A stretch of DNA of 64,000 bases, from the NCBI RefSeq assembly GCF_016801865.2, contig NC_068938.1, forward strand, positions 78,085,316-78,149,315, written 5' to 3'. The position numbers and the translations under genes are program-made. The notes below the pieces were generated by a model. That model was not told the DNA's origin, searched no databases, and saw only the letters and a list, made by a program, of their open reading frames with translations. The DNA is from Culex pipiens pallens. Lineage: Eukaryota; Arthropoda; Insecta; Diptera; Culicidae. Shown here piece by piece: positions 46,111 to 58,892 of this stretch; within the stretch, counting starts at the first letter, position 1, and every line of letters begins with the position of its first letter.

Positions 46111-48636
46111 AGGTAACGATTTCTAAGATATTTAGAATCCAAAAGTCTAAAAGTTTAAAAATTTTAAGTTTTTTTTAAAGATTTTTCAAAGTTATATTTG
46201 AAAAAAATGTTCGGTTGGGCTAATTTCCCCTCGACAGAGGAAGGAAAAAGTGATTGTTTTATTGGCTGTTTGATTCAATTGTTTCTCACTTCCATGAGAA
46301 ACTCAAGATGATGTGTGCGAACCACCTGTGAATCCGAGGTTTGAGTTACGGTCATTGAAACGTACAAATAAAACAGTTTGTTTACATGGCGGTCCACGAC
46401 AGCTTAGTTTTCACTTTTACGATGCCTCACTGGTTGGCCGGGAGAAAAGTTGTAAGTCATGTGGCAAATTTCCTCCGGACATATCACCTACACAAACACA
46501 CACACACTTTTGTGTGGTGGTGAAGAAGAAAAACTCAAGAAAGTTAGCCATTGGCAACGGATCGATATTGTTTCGTCGACCCCGGGCCGAAAGTGATTGC
46601 GAAGAGCTCTAATAACAATTCAGCGATAAGATTCATTAGTGAGTGAATGTGATTAATTCAATCTGAGATTACGTGAAAACACGGTACGCGCCGGTTCCAG
46701 CTGACTGACACCACAATCGGAACATGTGTTCCGGAAATGACCAGTGGGAAATTTCTCGAAATTTTAGAGTTCGTGTCTTGCCGCCAACTTGTCAACCGGT
46801 TGACCCCAACCTTTCCAAAGTTCAACCGCTTAACCTGAGAAATTCTCCGACAATCAGAACATGCAATGAAAAATGCCTCGTTTCCGCGAGAAAAGCACTT
46901 CGATCGCATGCAACCGAACTAGATTCGCGGCGCAGGCTCGTCAATCTTTCCGGCGAATCACAAACCCGTGCAAACTCAGTCAGTGAGAAAACTCTGCAGT
47001 CGATCAGCAGGTTCGTCGCTTCGGAAACCCGTTCGTTGCAGTCACTGCAACGGAGGAGGAAGTCTACGCAAATTATAGTATTTCGTGCGCAAACTAATCG
47101 CGTTGCACTAAACGTGGTTTCAGGTGGGAAAAACTAGCTCGCTACATCTTAGGCTTCGTTAAGTTTAACGGTTTGGCTTTGGAGTTGTGCGGGGTTTTCG
47201 ATTGGGAAGTCGTTTTGGGCAGTACCAAAACATGAAAGGCGAGAAATGGTACGGTTTGCGGCTGAAAGTGTGGCACTAGTGTGCGCTACTGGGCACAACA
47301 AAAAACTCGTTAAATGAGGATGATTAACGAGAATGAAAGTAGCTTTTTATTGCCAGGGGAATCAATTGACCGAAGTGAGGGTCTTTTTTTGTTGGACTCA
47401 GCAATGCACGTGTAGGTTTTTAGATTTAATTAATTTGTTTTTTATTAGTACAACAGTATTACATATGAATTTGTAGGAAGTGATTGGTTCGTATAGCCGA
47501 GGAGTTTATTTCATTATAATCAGGTTTCTAATTTATGAAATCTATGATTATGTCAATAGCAAAAAACAGTAAACATTCTGCCCAGTAGAAATGTTTTTTT
47601 AAAGAATCAAATAAAAAAAATACCAATTTAAGAAACATCAATACTAAAAAAGCCATTAGTTTCAAATCGTGAAGTACAAGTGACATCACAAGGCAAGTGA
47701 CAATCACCTGTTGAACAAAACATCACGCGAACACACACATACACCACAACCGGAATCGATTCGCTAAACTGTCGGATCTTGGCCGGGCGTTCAAGTCGGC
47801 ATTCCTTCGGCAAATTCCAACAAAGAGTGTGTAATCAATCAATGCCGAAACAGCGCACGCGGAACGAGACGAAGATGAGACTGAGATCTTACAATCGTGC
47901 ATGTGTGTAGGTTGTTTTGTTTGTTTGACAAATCTGTTGCTGTTTACAGTTTGAATGTGAAGAAGTTTGGTGTTTACAAAAGGGCCTAAATCATTTTGTA
48001 AACAAATCTTTTGAAAATTTCCAAAAATTTAAAAATAGTTTCAAGAAAACCATTTTGTTTACATTTTATACTACACCTTTTCATTTTGGAACCCTCTAAA
48101 AACCTGTCACCCCCTTTTGTATGTTAATTACCCTAACGAGGAACTGATTTCATGCGCAAATATGCCATTTATCGCGCCGCATCACCCTGAAGGTCAACCC
48201 CTAACAGATATCTCCCCATCAGATACGGCGCGCGATTGTCATCCCGGCCTTTTACTGTCACTTTAGCGCTGTGACATTTCGCTTCATTGTTGCGTGACGT
48301 CATCGCTGTCAAATCAAGTGTGTACAGAGTGAAGAAAGTGATGGGACTTGAGACGTCGCGCGATGATGTCAATCAAATATTTTGACTTGTTTGGCTTACG
48401 AAATGAGCAAAAAATGATCGCCGGATCAACTTTGTCTGGTAGTTGTTTGTTTATGTATGTTTGCTTTATGTCAATTGTTATGGAGTCGACTAGCGGCAAA
48501 GTCACCTTCGCTTTTACATTTTGAGACAAAACATCAGGACAAACAATTAAATTTTGAAAATAATTGTTGAATTTTATTAGCGATTTAAGCGCGCAATCAA
48601 TCGATTTAGGCAGACAGCGATTGGTCCGATCGCTTC
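46111..48636. other. Mostly unique non-coding stretch
   Basis: Balanced composition at 46280-47300 and 47640-48540, ACACAC run at 46496. The plus-strand frames 46313-46612 and 46724-47137 have no domain I recognise. Candidate regulatory or untranslated sequence. Confidence 0.35.
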
Positions 48637-48750
48637 AAGGAGGTATTAGATTATGACAAACAAACAAACTCGCATGGTTTTACGTCAGTCTGCATACATT
48701 TTGCTTTGTTTGCGAATTTGCCATACTGTCAAACACGAAAAAATGAGAGT
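48637..48750. mobile_element. Truncated MITE, family M1 copy 2
   Basis: Reads AAGGAGGTATTAGATTATGA, then CAAACAAACAAACTCGCA, TACATTTTGCT and GTCAAACACGAAAAA. This follows the complement of the 24998-25170 element block by block but lacks one terminal inverted repeat. Confidence 0.7.
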
Positions 48751-48913
48751 CATCAGCGACAGTAACTTACGAATACGCTTAGAGAGGAGAGAATCTTGAG
48801 AAATACCAGAGCGGCACTCGCCTGGTTTGCACTACCATAGATGACAGTCTATTGGAGTATGCATGTTTTAAACTGGTGTCAAATATGTTTTTGCTGTTGA
48901 GTAAACAAAAAAA

Positions 48914-51414
48914 CTAACTTAATCCACCTATGTGGTTGATGCCTTCCTCACTTTTTACCAACAATGGGTAATATGCTTGGTTTGGACAAATATTTCAGCT
49001 ATTTTTTTAGATCTAGAAAAATACTGGACTCGTTGGAAAGGTCTTTCAATTACCTAAATAACGATAGGTCGGATGTTGGATCCAGACATCGTTTACATAC
49101 ATTTAAGTGAGATCCGGCTTCAAAAAAGTACATAAATATCACTTAAGTGGTCATAACTCGAGACAGGGTTGCCAGATCTTCAATGTTGTGGACTCGTTGG
49201 AAAGGTCTTTCAATTACCTGATAAACGATGGGTCGGATGATGGATCTGGACATCGTTTACATACATTTAAATGAGATCCGGCTTCAAAAAAGTACATAAC
49301 TCGAGAAAGGGTTGCCAGATCTTCAATGTTGTGGACTCGTTGGAAAGGTCTTTCAATTACCTAACCAACGATGGGTCGGATGATGGATCCGGACATCGTT
49401 TACATACATTTAAGTGAGATCCGGCTTCAAAAAAGTACATAAATATCTCTTAGGTGGTCATAACTCGAGACAGTGTTGCCAGATCTTCAATGTTGTGGAC
49501 TCGTTGGAAAGGTCTTTCAATTACCTGATAAACGATGGGTCGGATGATGGATCCAGACATCGTTTACATACATTTAAGTGAGATCCGGCTTCAAAAAAGT
49601 ACATAAATATCACTTAAGTGGTCATAACTCGAGACAGGGTTGCCAGATCTTCAATGTTGTGGATTCGTAGGAAAGGTCTTTCAATTACCTAACCAACAAT
49701 GGGTCGGATGATGGATCCGGACATCGTTTACATACATTTAAGTGAGATCCGGCTTCAAAAAAGTACATAAATATCACTTAAGTGGTCATAACTCGAGACA
49801 GGGTTGCCAGATCTTCAATGTTGTGGACTCGTTGGAAAGGACTTTCAATTGCCTAACCAACGATGGGTCGGATGATGGATCCGAACATCGTTTACATACA
49901 TTTAAGTGAGATCCGGCTTCAAAAAAGTACATAAATATCTCTTAAGTGGTCATAACTCGAGACAGGGTTGCCAGATCTTCAATGTTGTGGACTCTTTGGA
50001 AAGGTCTTTCAATAACATAACCAACGATGGGTCGGATGATGGATCCAGACATCGTTTACATACATTTAAGTGAGATCCGGCTTCAAAAAAGTACATAAAT
50101 ATCACATAAGTGGTCTTAACTCGAGACAGGGTTGCCAGATATTCAATGTTGTGGACTCGTTTGAAAGGTCTTCTAATAACCTAATCAACGATGGGTTGGA
50201 TGATGGATCCGGACATCGTTTACATACATTGAAGTGAGATCCGGCTTCAAAAAAGTACATAAATACCTCTTAAGTGGTCATAACTCAAGACAGGGTTGCC
50301 AGATCTTCAATGTTGTGGACTCTTTGGAAAGGTCTTTCAATTAACTAACCAACGATGGGTTGGAAGATGGATCCGGACATCGTTTACATACATTGAAGTG
50401 AGATCCGGCTTCAAAAAAGTACATAAATATCACTTAAGTGGTCATAACTCGAGAAAGGGTTGCCAGATCTTCAATGTTGTGGACTCGTTGGAAAGGTCTT
50501 TCAATTATCTAACCAACGATGGGTCGGATGATGGATCCGGACATCGTTTACATACATTTAAGTGAGATCCGGCTTCAAAAAAGTACATAAATATCACTTA
50601 AGTGGTCATAACTCGAGACAGGGTTGCCAGATCTTCAATTATGTGGACTCGTTGGAAAGGTCTTTCAATTAACTAACCAACGATGGGTTGGAAGATGGAT
50701 CCGGACATCGTTTACATACATTTAAGTGAGATCCGGCTTCAAAAAAGTACATAAATATCACTTAAGTGGTCATAACTCGAGACAGGGTTGCCAGATCTTC
50801 AATTATGTGGACTCGTAGGAAAGGTCTTTCAATTACCTAACCAACGATGGGTCGGATGATGGATCCGGACATCGTTTACATGCATTGAAGTGAGATCCGG
50901 CTTCAAAAAAGTACATAAATATCACTTAAGTGGTCATAACTCGAGACAGGGTTGCCAGATCTTCAATGTTGTGGTCTCGTTGGAAAGGTCTTTCAATTAC
51001 CTAACCAACGATGGGTCGGATGATGGATCCGGACATCGTTTACATGCATTAAAATGAGATCCGGATATATGTGAAAACACATTTTTATACATAACTTTTG
51101 AACTACTTATCGAAACTTCAAACAATTCAATAGCGATGTATGGGACCCTAAACCAAGTCGATTGCAACTGGTTTGATCAAAATCGGTTCAGCCAGTGCTG
51201 AGAAAACTCAGTGAGAATTTTAGTCACATACATACATACACACACACATACACACACACATACACACACACATACACACACACATACACACACACAGACA
51301 TTTGTTCAGTTTTCGATTCTGAGTCGATATGTATACATGAAGGTGGGTCTTTGAGCTTTTAATAAAAAGTTCATTTTTAGAGCAGGATTATAGCCTTACC
51401 TCAGTGAGGAAGGC
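48914..51414 (-). mobile_element. Satellite-bearing Helentron-like element, copy 2
   Basis: Complete copy in reverse orientation. Its 3' end (CTAACTTAATCCACCTATG then GCCTTCCTCAC, plus-strand reading) is at 48914. The array of about 12-13 units of roughly 164 bp spans about 49020-51060. The fixed module and GT microsatellite (ACACACATAC repeats at 51233-51298) follow, and the hairpin 5' end (GCCTTACCTCAGTGAGGAAG then GC) ends at 51414 before an A-run. No protein encoded. Confidence 0.85.
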
Positions 51415-51690
51415 AAAAAATGCAATTTTTTGTTTGATAACGTTGATTTTTAAAATCGAATCAATGATTAAATCACCGCCGATTGCGGACCACTTTGAAT
51501 CAGCTAAGAGTGATAAAGAGCAAGTCTGAGCCGATAAGAGAGCGAGAGAGAGAGAGTATTCAGTAGCGATTGGTGTGGTAGTGATAAACGGTAGGAAATA
51601 ATCAGAGTAGATTTTCTTCGCGTCTGATTTGTGCTCACGAGTGAAAGGGAAGATTGTGAGCCAAAAAAAAAAAGACAAATTTAACCTTTT

Positions 51691-53311
51691 GCCTTCCTCA
51701 CTGAGGTAAGGCTATAATCCTGCTCTGAAAATGAACTTTTTATTAAAAGCTCCTAGACCCACCTTCACGTATACATATCGACTCAGAATCAAAAATTGAA
51801 CAAATGTCTGTGTGTGTGTATGTGTGTGTGTATGTGTGTGTGTATGTGTGTGTATGTATGTATGTGACCAAAATTCTCACTGAGTTTTCTCAGTTCTGGC
51901 TGAACAGATTTTGATCGAACCAGTTGCATTCGACTTGGTTTAGGGTCCCATACATCGCTATTGAATTGTTTGAAGTTTCGATAAGTAGTTCAAAAGTTAT
52001 GTATAAAAATGTGTTTTCACAAATATCCGGATCTCAATTATATGCATGTAAACGATGTCCGGATCCATCATCCGACCCATCGTTGGTTAGGTAATTGAAA
52101 TGCCTTTCCAATGAGTCCAAAACATTGAAGATCTGGCAACCCTGTCTCGAGTTATGACCACTTAAGTGATATTTATGTACATTTTTAAAGCTGGATCTCA
52201 CTTAAATGCATGTAAACGATGTCCGGATCCATCATCCGACCCATCGTTGGTTAGGTAATTGAAAGGCCTTTCCAATGAGTCCAAAACATTGAAGATCTGG
52301 CAACCCTGTCTCGAGTTATGACCACTTAAGTAATATTTATGTACAATTTTGAAGCCGGATCTCACTTAAATGTACGTAAACTATGTCCGGATCCATCATC
52401 CGACCCATCGTTGGTTAGGCAATTGAAAGGCCTTTCCAATGAGTCCAAAACATTGAAGATCTGGCAACCCTGTCTCGAGTTATGACCACTTAAGTAATAT
52501 TTATGTACAATTTTGAAGCCGGATCTCACTTAAAGTACGTAAACTATGTCCGGATCCATCATCCGACCCATCGTTGGTTAGGCAATTGAAAGGCCTTTCC
52601 AATGAGTCCAAAACATTGAAGATCTGGCAACCCTGTCTCGAGTTATGACCACTTAAGTAATATTTATGTACAATTTTGAAGCCGGATCTCACTTAAAGTA
52701 CGTAAACTATGTCCGGATCCATCATCCGACCCATCGTTGGTTAGGCAATTGAAAGGCCTTTCCAATGAGTCCAAAACATTGAAGATCTGGCAACCCTGTC
52801 TCGAGTTATGACCACTTAAGTAATATTTATGTACAATTTTGAAGCCGGATCTCACTTAAAGTACGTAAACTATGTCCGGATCCATCATCCGACCCATCGT
52901 TGGTTAGACAATTGAAAGGCGGATCCATCATCCGACCCATCGTTGGTTAGGCAATTGAAAGGCCTTTCCAATGAGTCCAAAACATTGAAGATCTGGCAAC
53001 CCTGTCTCGAGTTATGACCACTTAAGTAATATTTATGTACAATTTTGAAGCCGGATCTCACTTAAAGTACGTAAACTATGTCCGGATCCATCATCCGACC
53101 CATCGTTGGTTAGGTAATTGAAAGGCCTTTCCAATGAGTCCAAAACATTTAAGATCTGGCCACCCTGTCTCGAGTTATGACCACATAAGTTATATCTGTG
53201 TTTTTTTTTTTTGGATCTAAAAAAAGCTAAAATGTGTGTCCAAACCACTCATATTACCCATTTTTGGTAAAAAGTGAGGAAGGCATCAACCACATAGGTG
53301 GATTAGGTTAG
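51691..53311 (+). mobile_element. Satellite-bearing Helentron-like element, copy 3
   Basis: 5' end GCCTTCCTCACTGAGGTAAG after TTTT, GT microsatellite at 51809-51868, fixed module to about 52020. Units of roughly 163 bp run to about 53190; several (from about 52345) are almost identical and share the variant CTTAAAGTACG. A partial unit with an internal deletion junction lies at about 52918. The 3' end is GTGAGGAAGGC, CCACATAGGTGG, ATTAGGTTAG before TTTTT. It lies head-to-head with copy 2, 276 bp away. Confidence 0.87.
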
Positions 53312-54759
53312 TTTTTAATTGTAGTGTCAATATTCATTGGAATTTGCAATCAAATTACATCAGAAAATGGCAAATGTACACCATGAGTTTGACAATTCGA
53401 CATTAATTTCTTTAATTTCTTACTGTGAATGATAATGACAATCTGCTATTTTATTTTGTCAATTAAAAGTTATTGATTGCCCACACGATTCAATTGACTG
53501 CTGACTTTTGTATCGAGTGTCAACGTTAAAATATCACTCCAGAGAATTCCAGCTAAACTGCCTCAACCGTCGACGACTTCAACCGCTCGCAAGAGATGAA
53601 CCTTTTTCTTCCTCTTTCTCCTAACGCGACAAATCGCTCGCCATCAGCTGCGAAAAGAGCCTTTTTGAGGGAAGAGCTCGTTAAAATTTCGAGCCTCTCC
53701 GCGACAAGGGTCATTCACATCGAAATTGGCAAATTTTGGAGCGTTTGGTTTTGTCTCGCGCGAGACGAAAAACCGCATTCTTACAGGTTTTCCTCCGCAG
53801 AATATTTTATTTTCAAATTTTGAGCAAAACAACCCGATCGAAGCAGGATCCTTTTGGGCTTTTGGGGCGATCTTCAGACAGAGGAAAACCGGTTCGGTTT
53901 CCCGACGAGTCGAAAATTTTAAAGGTCATTCGCTTGTTATTCTATTTTTGGGTTTGGTCATTATTTTTTCGGGATACGAGTTGATTTGAAAGAAGGAATT
54001 TTTGTAAGATTAAGTTTTGGTTTTAAATTAGACTTACTCCTTTTTAATCTTTTTAGGACTGCAGAATTGTTCAATTTATTTTTACCTGAAAATAGAAAAG
54101 AAATAAATTAGTTATAAATATTGTTTTTTTTTAACAATCTCTTGATTACAAAAATATCGAGCGTAATTTCAATATCATTACCCAGAAACGTCCCCCATTA
54201 GGTCACATAATCCCAATTAAAACCCTTAAATATCGGCAGTCAATCCCTCCTCTACCGGATACCGTGGCAGGTTCCATTTCACTTTCAAAGCAAACACAAC
54301 AAACACCAAAAATACGACCAACCAGCTCAACCGGGTCAAACTTGGCTGGGACGGTTATAAAACGTTAAAAGTTGGTCACATCTATTATAACATCATCACC
54401 ATCTCGTGGTGGCCCGGTCAGACCAGTCAGTCAGTCGGTGGCCGCACGGTGGCATTAGCCCCGGGACCGCCGGGTCTTCTCCTGTCCCCCTTGTGACTGC
54501 TATGATGTGTGCATAATTTTACCATAAAAAAGTTGGCCCCCACCAACGAACTTTCGTGGACCTCCTGAATGTTTTGGTTTTTGGACTCCACCAAACGTGG
54601 AGTCCCAAAATGCACGGGCAGTACATAATCGGTTGAACTCTCTCGCACACCCCTGCACGCCCTCCGGAGGTTGGCCGGAGGTGTCTCTGGCGGTGACTTG
54701 GGGTGCAGGGGTGCTAAAATTTTAATCTTACGAAAGTAAATTGCAAAAGATATTGTTTT
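53312..54759. other. Non-coding stretch between element copies
   Basis: Bases 53540-53960 are balanced in composition with several short overlapping frames in both strands but no domain. A 14 bp palindrome GTCTCGCGCGAGAC lies at about 53753. Bases 54250-54720 are a further unique-looking segment. Confidence 0.35.
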
Positions 54760-57062
54760 GCCTTCCTCACTGAGGTAAGGCTATAATCCTGCTCTAAAAT
54801 TGAACTTTTTATTTAAAGCTCGAAAACCCACCTTGATGTATACATATCGACTCAGAATCGAAAACTAAACAAATGTCTGTGTGTATGTGTGTGTGTATGT
54901 GTGTGTGTATGTGTGTGTGTATGTGTGTGTGTATGTGTGTGTGTATGTGTGTGGGTATGTGTGTGTGTATGTGTGTGTGTATGTGACCAATAATGTCACT
55001 CAGTTTTCTCAGCACTGGCTGAACCGATTTTGACCAAACCAGTCGCATTCGACTTGGTTTAGGGTCCCATACGGTGCTATTGAATTGTTTGAAGTTTTGA
55101 TAAGTAGTTCAAAAGTTATGTATAAAAATGTGTTTTCGCATATTTTCGGAAGATGAATAAATAGCAGTAAACTGAACCAAACATCATCATGCTATACATC
55201 GTTATTTAGGTAATTAAAAGACCTTTCCAACGAGTCCACAACATTGAAGATCTGGCAACCCTGTCTCGAGTTATAACCACTTAAGTGATATTTATGTACT
55301 TTTTTGTAGCCGGATCTCACTTAAATGTATGTAAACAATGTCCGGATCCATCATCCGACCCATCGTTGGTTAGGTAATCGAAAGACCTTTCCAATGAATC
55401 TACAACATTGAAGATCTGGCAACCCTGTCTCGAGTTATAACCACTTAAGTGATATTTATGTACTTTTTTGTAGCCGGATCTCATTTAAATGTATGTAAAC
55501 AATGTCCGGATCCATCATCCGACCCATCGTTGGTTAGGTAATCGAAAGACCTTTCCAACGAGTCCACAACATTGAAGATCTGGCAACCCTGTCTCGAGTT
55601 CTGACCACTTAAGTGATATTTATGTACTTTTTTGAAGCCGGATCTCACTTAAATGTATGTAAACGATGTCCGGATCCATCATCCGACCCATCGTTGGTTA
55701 GGTAATCAAAAGATCTTTCCAACGAGTCCAAAACATTGAAGATCTGGCAACCCTGTCTCGAGTTATGACCACTTAAGTGATATTATGTACTTTTTTTGTA
55801 GCCGGATCTCACTTAAATGTATGTAAACAATAACCGGATCCATCATCCGACCCATCGTTGGTAAGGTAATCGAAAGACCTTTCCAACGAGTCTAAAACAT
55901 TGATGATCTGGCAACCCTGTCTCGAGTTCTGACCACTTTAGTGATATTTATGTACCTTTTTTGTAGCCGGATCTCACTTAAATGTATGTAAACAATGTCC
56001 GGATCCATCATCCGACCCATCGTTGGTTAGATAATCGAAAAACCTATCCAACGAGTCTCAAACATTGAAGATCTGGCAACCCTGTCTCGAGTTCTGACCA
56101 CTTAAATGATATATATGTACCTTTTTTGTAGCCGGATCTCACTTAAATGTATGTAAACAATGTCCGGATCCATCATCCGACCCATCGTTGGTTAGGTAAT
56201 CGAAAGACCTTTCCAACGAATCTACAACATTGAAGATCTGGCAACCCTGTCTCGAGTTATAACCACTTAAGTGATATTTATGTACTTTTTTGTAGCCGGA
56301 TCTCATTTAAATGTATGTAAACAATGTCCGGATCCATCATCCGACCCATCGTTGCTTAGGTAATCGAAAGACCTTTCCAACGAGTCCACAACATTGAAGA
56401 TCTGGCAACCCTGTCTCGAGTTCTGACCACTTAAGTGATATTTATGTACTTTTTTGAAGCCGGATCTCACTTAAATGTATGTAAACGATGTCCGGATCCA
56501 TCATCCGACCCATCGTTGGTTAGGTAATCAAAAGATCTTTGCAACGAGTCCAAAACATTGAAGATCTGGCAACCCTGTCTCGAGTTATGACCACTTATGT
56601 GATATTATGTACTTTTTTTGTAGCCGGATCTCACTTAAATGTATGTAAACAATGTTCGGATCCATCATCCGACCCATCGTTGGTAAGGTAATCGAAAGAC
56701 CTTTCCAACGAGTCTAAAACATTGATGATCTGGCAACCCTGTCTCGAGTTCTGACCACTTTAGTGATATTTATGTACCTTTTTTGTAGCCGGATCTCACT
56801 TAAATGTATGTAAACAATGTCCGGATCCATCATCCGACCCATCGTTGGTTAGGTAATCGAAAGACCTTTCCAACGAGTCCAAAACATTGACGATCTGGCA
56901 ACCCTGTATCAAGCTATGACCACTTATGATGCCACTTATGAGCCCTTGAGTGATATGTGTGTTTTTTTGGACCAAATTTGTGTCCAAACACATCATATCA
57001 CATATCACCCATTGTTGGAAAAGAGTGAGGAAGGCACCAACCACATAGGTGGATTAAGTTAG
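54760..57062 (+). mobile_element. Satellite-bearing Helentron-like element, copy 4
   Basis: 5' end GCCTTCCTCACTGAGGTAAG at 54760, GT microsatellite 54877-54985 (GTGTGTGTAT units), fixed module to about 55140. About ten units of roughly 165 bp form a higher-order repeat: variant units at about 55474, 55636 and 55777 recur at about 56297, 56458 and 56599, an offset of 822 bp or five units. 3' end GTGAGGAAGGCACCAACCAC, ATAGGTGG, ATTAAGTTAG before TTTTT. Confidence 0.88.
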
Positions 57063-57669
57063 TTTTTGCTATTCCGTTTTGAAAATATTTCAAGTTTTCC
57101 TGTAGTGACATAATCACCAACTTATTGTCACCAAACATAACAATGCTTAAAAGTTTATTATAGCAATGATATGATACGAATGATATGTTTACAAAAAACT
57201 GCTTTGATGTATATTTTGACCGGTTCAAAAGTTCAGCTTCTTTTACCTTTCTAATCGATTACCTACTTTTTATAAATAATTAGCAACTTGAAATCATAGG
57301 TAATTTGGCAATTTTTGATAGAAGGATGTTTTTTTTTATTTTTGTTTGGTTAATGCCATTGTAAAACTTATTCAAATTTATGATTGGATGAAAAATCAGG
57401 GAGCAAACTTTTTTTTCAAAAAGTTTCTTAATTCAAATTAAAATAAAGTGAAACCAATTTAAATTGCATTTTCTTGCGTTGGTAATAACTTTTAACGTTT
57501 TTACTTTTTACTCTTTTGCTGAAAAAAAATTGTTTTGTTAAAACGTAGCTTTTCATATTTTTTTCATTGCACAGTAATTTAGATCGCTCAATTAAGTGGA
57601 AAATGGAGCTTCCACAAAATTTTGTAGTTTTGAACCTTAAGTGTGAAGAGTTGTTGCAATGGTTGAAAA
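57063..57669. other. AT-rich spacer
   Basis: No feature recognised. Confidence 0.4.
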
Positions 57670-58147
57670 TTAGGGTGGTTCACGGTTAGGGTGCTTTTCT
57701 AACATCTAATCTAACTTTCCGTGATTATTTCTAGGACTTTTTTGCTCTTCCAGAAGGTTGTTGGGCATGCCAAATCAAGCAATTTTGTGTAAACAACAAA
57801 ATCTACGCATCCTACGACTATTTTTATCAATCAGAACAAACCTTCAAAAATCAGTTATTTGAGCGTAGCAATTCATGGTTAGGATTTAGATAATAGTAAT
57901 GTTTTGAGCACTTTTAGAGCTCTAAAAATACAATATTTTTGTTTTTGAAAAAAAAAAAAACAAATTTAAATTTGCACTTAAGGGTTTAAAAGTTTGAGCC
58001 ATTTGAGGTTAAAGAGATGCAGTTTTACTTAAATATTTAGCCAAATTTGAAGTGCCAGGTCTTGCTAAAATCTTAGGGGTATTTAAAAAAATCAAGATAT
58101 CTTCATTTGAAAATGTCTCAAGGGAGATGTTTATGGGACCACCCTAA
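57670..58147. mobile_element. MITE-like element, TTAGGGTGGT inverted ends
   Basis: TTAGGGTGGT at 57670-57679 and its complement ACCACCCTAA at 58138-58147; about 480 bp and AT-rich inside. A second TTAGGGTG lies at 57686. Only the short ends support it. Confidence 0.5.
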
Positions 58148-58209
58148 CGAAATTTAAAAAAAATTCAAATTGTATGTTTTTTAAACGTAATTTTCCCATT
58201 TGAATCTGA

Positions 58210-58892
58210 GAGTCAGATTTGCGATTCCTTTCCGTAGGGTCGTAGAATTTTCGCGTCCGCCGTCGGTGTGTTTTTCGTTTTTTTGGCGTGCGTGTGTGCG
58301 TGTGAAGGTGCGGCTGGCTTTGGCTGTCTCGATGACAGTTGAGCCAGTCAGATTTACGATTCCTTTCTGTAGGGTCGTAGAATTTTCGCGTCCGCCGTCG
58401 GTGTGTTTTTCGTTTCTTTGGCGTGCGTGTGTGCGTGTGAAGGTGCGGCTGGCTTTGGCTGTCCCGATGACAGTTGAGCCAGTCAGATTTGCGATTCCTT
58501 TCCGTAGGGTCGTAGAATTTTCGCGTCCGCCGTCGGTGTGTTTTTCGTTTCTTTGGCGTGCGTGTGTGCGTGTGAAGGTGCGGCTGGCTTTGGCTGTCTC
58601 GATGACAGTTGAGCCAGTCAGATTTGCGATTCCTTTCCGTAGGGTCGTAGAATTTTCGCGTCCGCCGTCGGTGTGTTTTTCGTTTTTTTTGGCGTGCGTG
58701 TGTGCGTGTGAAGGTGCGGCTGGCTTTGGCTGTCCCGATGACAGTTGAGCCAGTCAGATTTGCGATTCCTTTCCGTAGGGTCGTAGAATTTTCGCGTCCG
58801 CCGTCGGTGTGTTTTTCGTTTTTTTTGGCGTGCGTGTGTGCGTGTGAAGGTGCGGCTGGCTTTGGCTGTCCCGATGACAGCTAGCCAGTTTG
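58210..58892 (+). repeat. Five 135-136 bp tandem units at the 5' end of the insertion
   Basis: The landmark GATTTGCGATTCC (GATTTACG in the second) falls at 58216, 58351, 58486, 58621 and 58757. Units are about 97-99 percent alike, GC- and CpG-rich. The 135 bp length keeps frame, giving a spurious 182-residue reading of four repeated 45-residue blocks until an extra T in a T-run shifts it. Confidence 0.93.

Noticed and set aside
46724..47137. 137-residue plus-strand frame
   Set aside because: No recognisable domain; composition is like surrounding non-coding DNA and the opposite strand is also open.
53752..53766. Palindrome GTCTCGCGCGAGAC
   Set aside because: Single 14 bp occurrence without flanking structure; could be chance.
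15450..57062. CRISPR-like arrays
   Set aside because: All arrays are direct tandem repeats without unique spacers, in a eukaryotic genome.
58200..58748. 182-residue frame with four 45-residue repeats
   Set aside because: Comes from 135 bp monomers inside a TSD-flanked retroelement; a T-run change breaks the frame and no domain is present.
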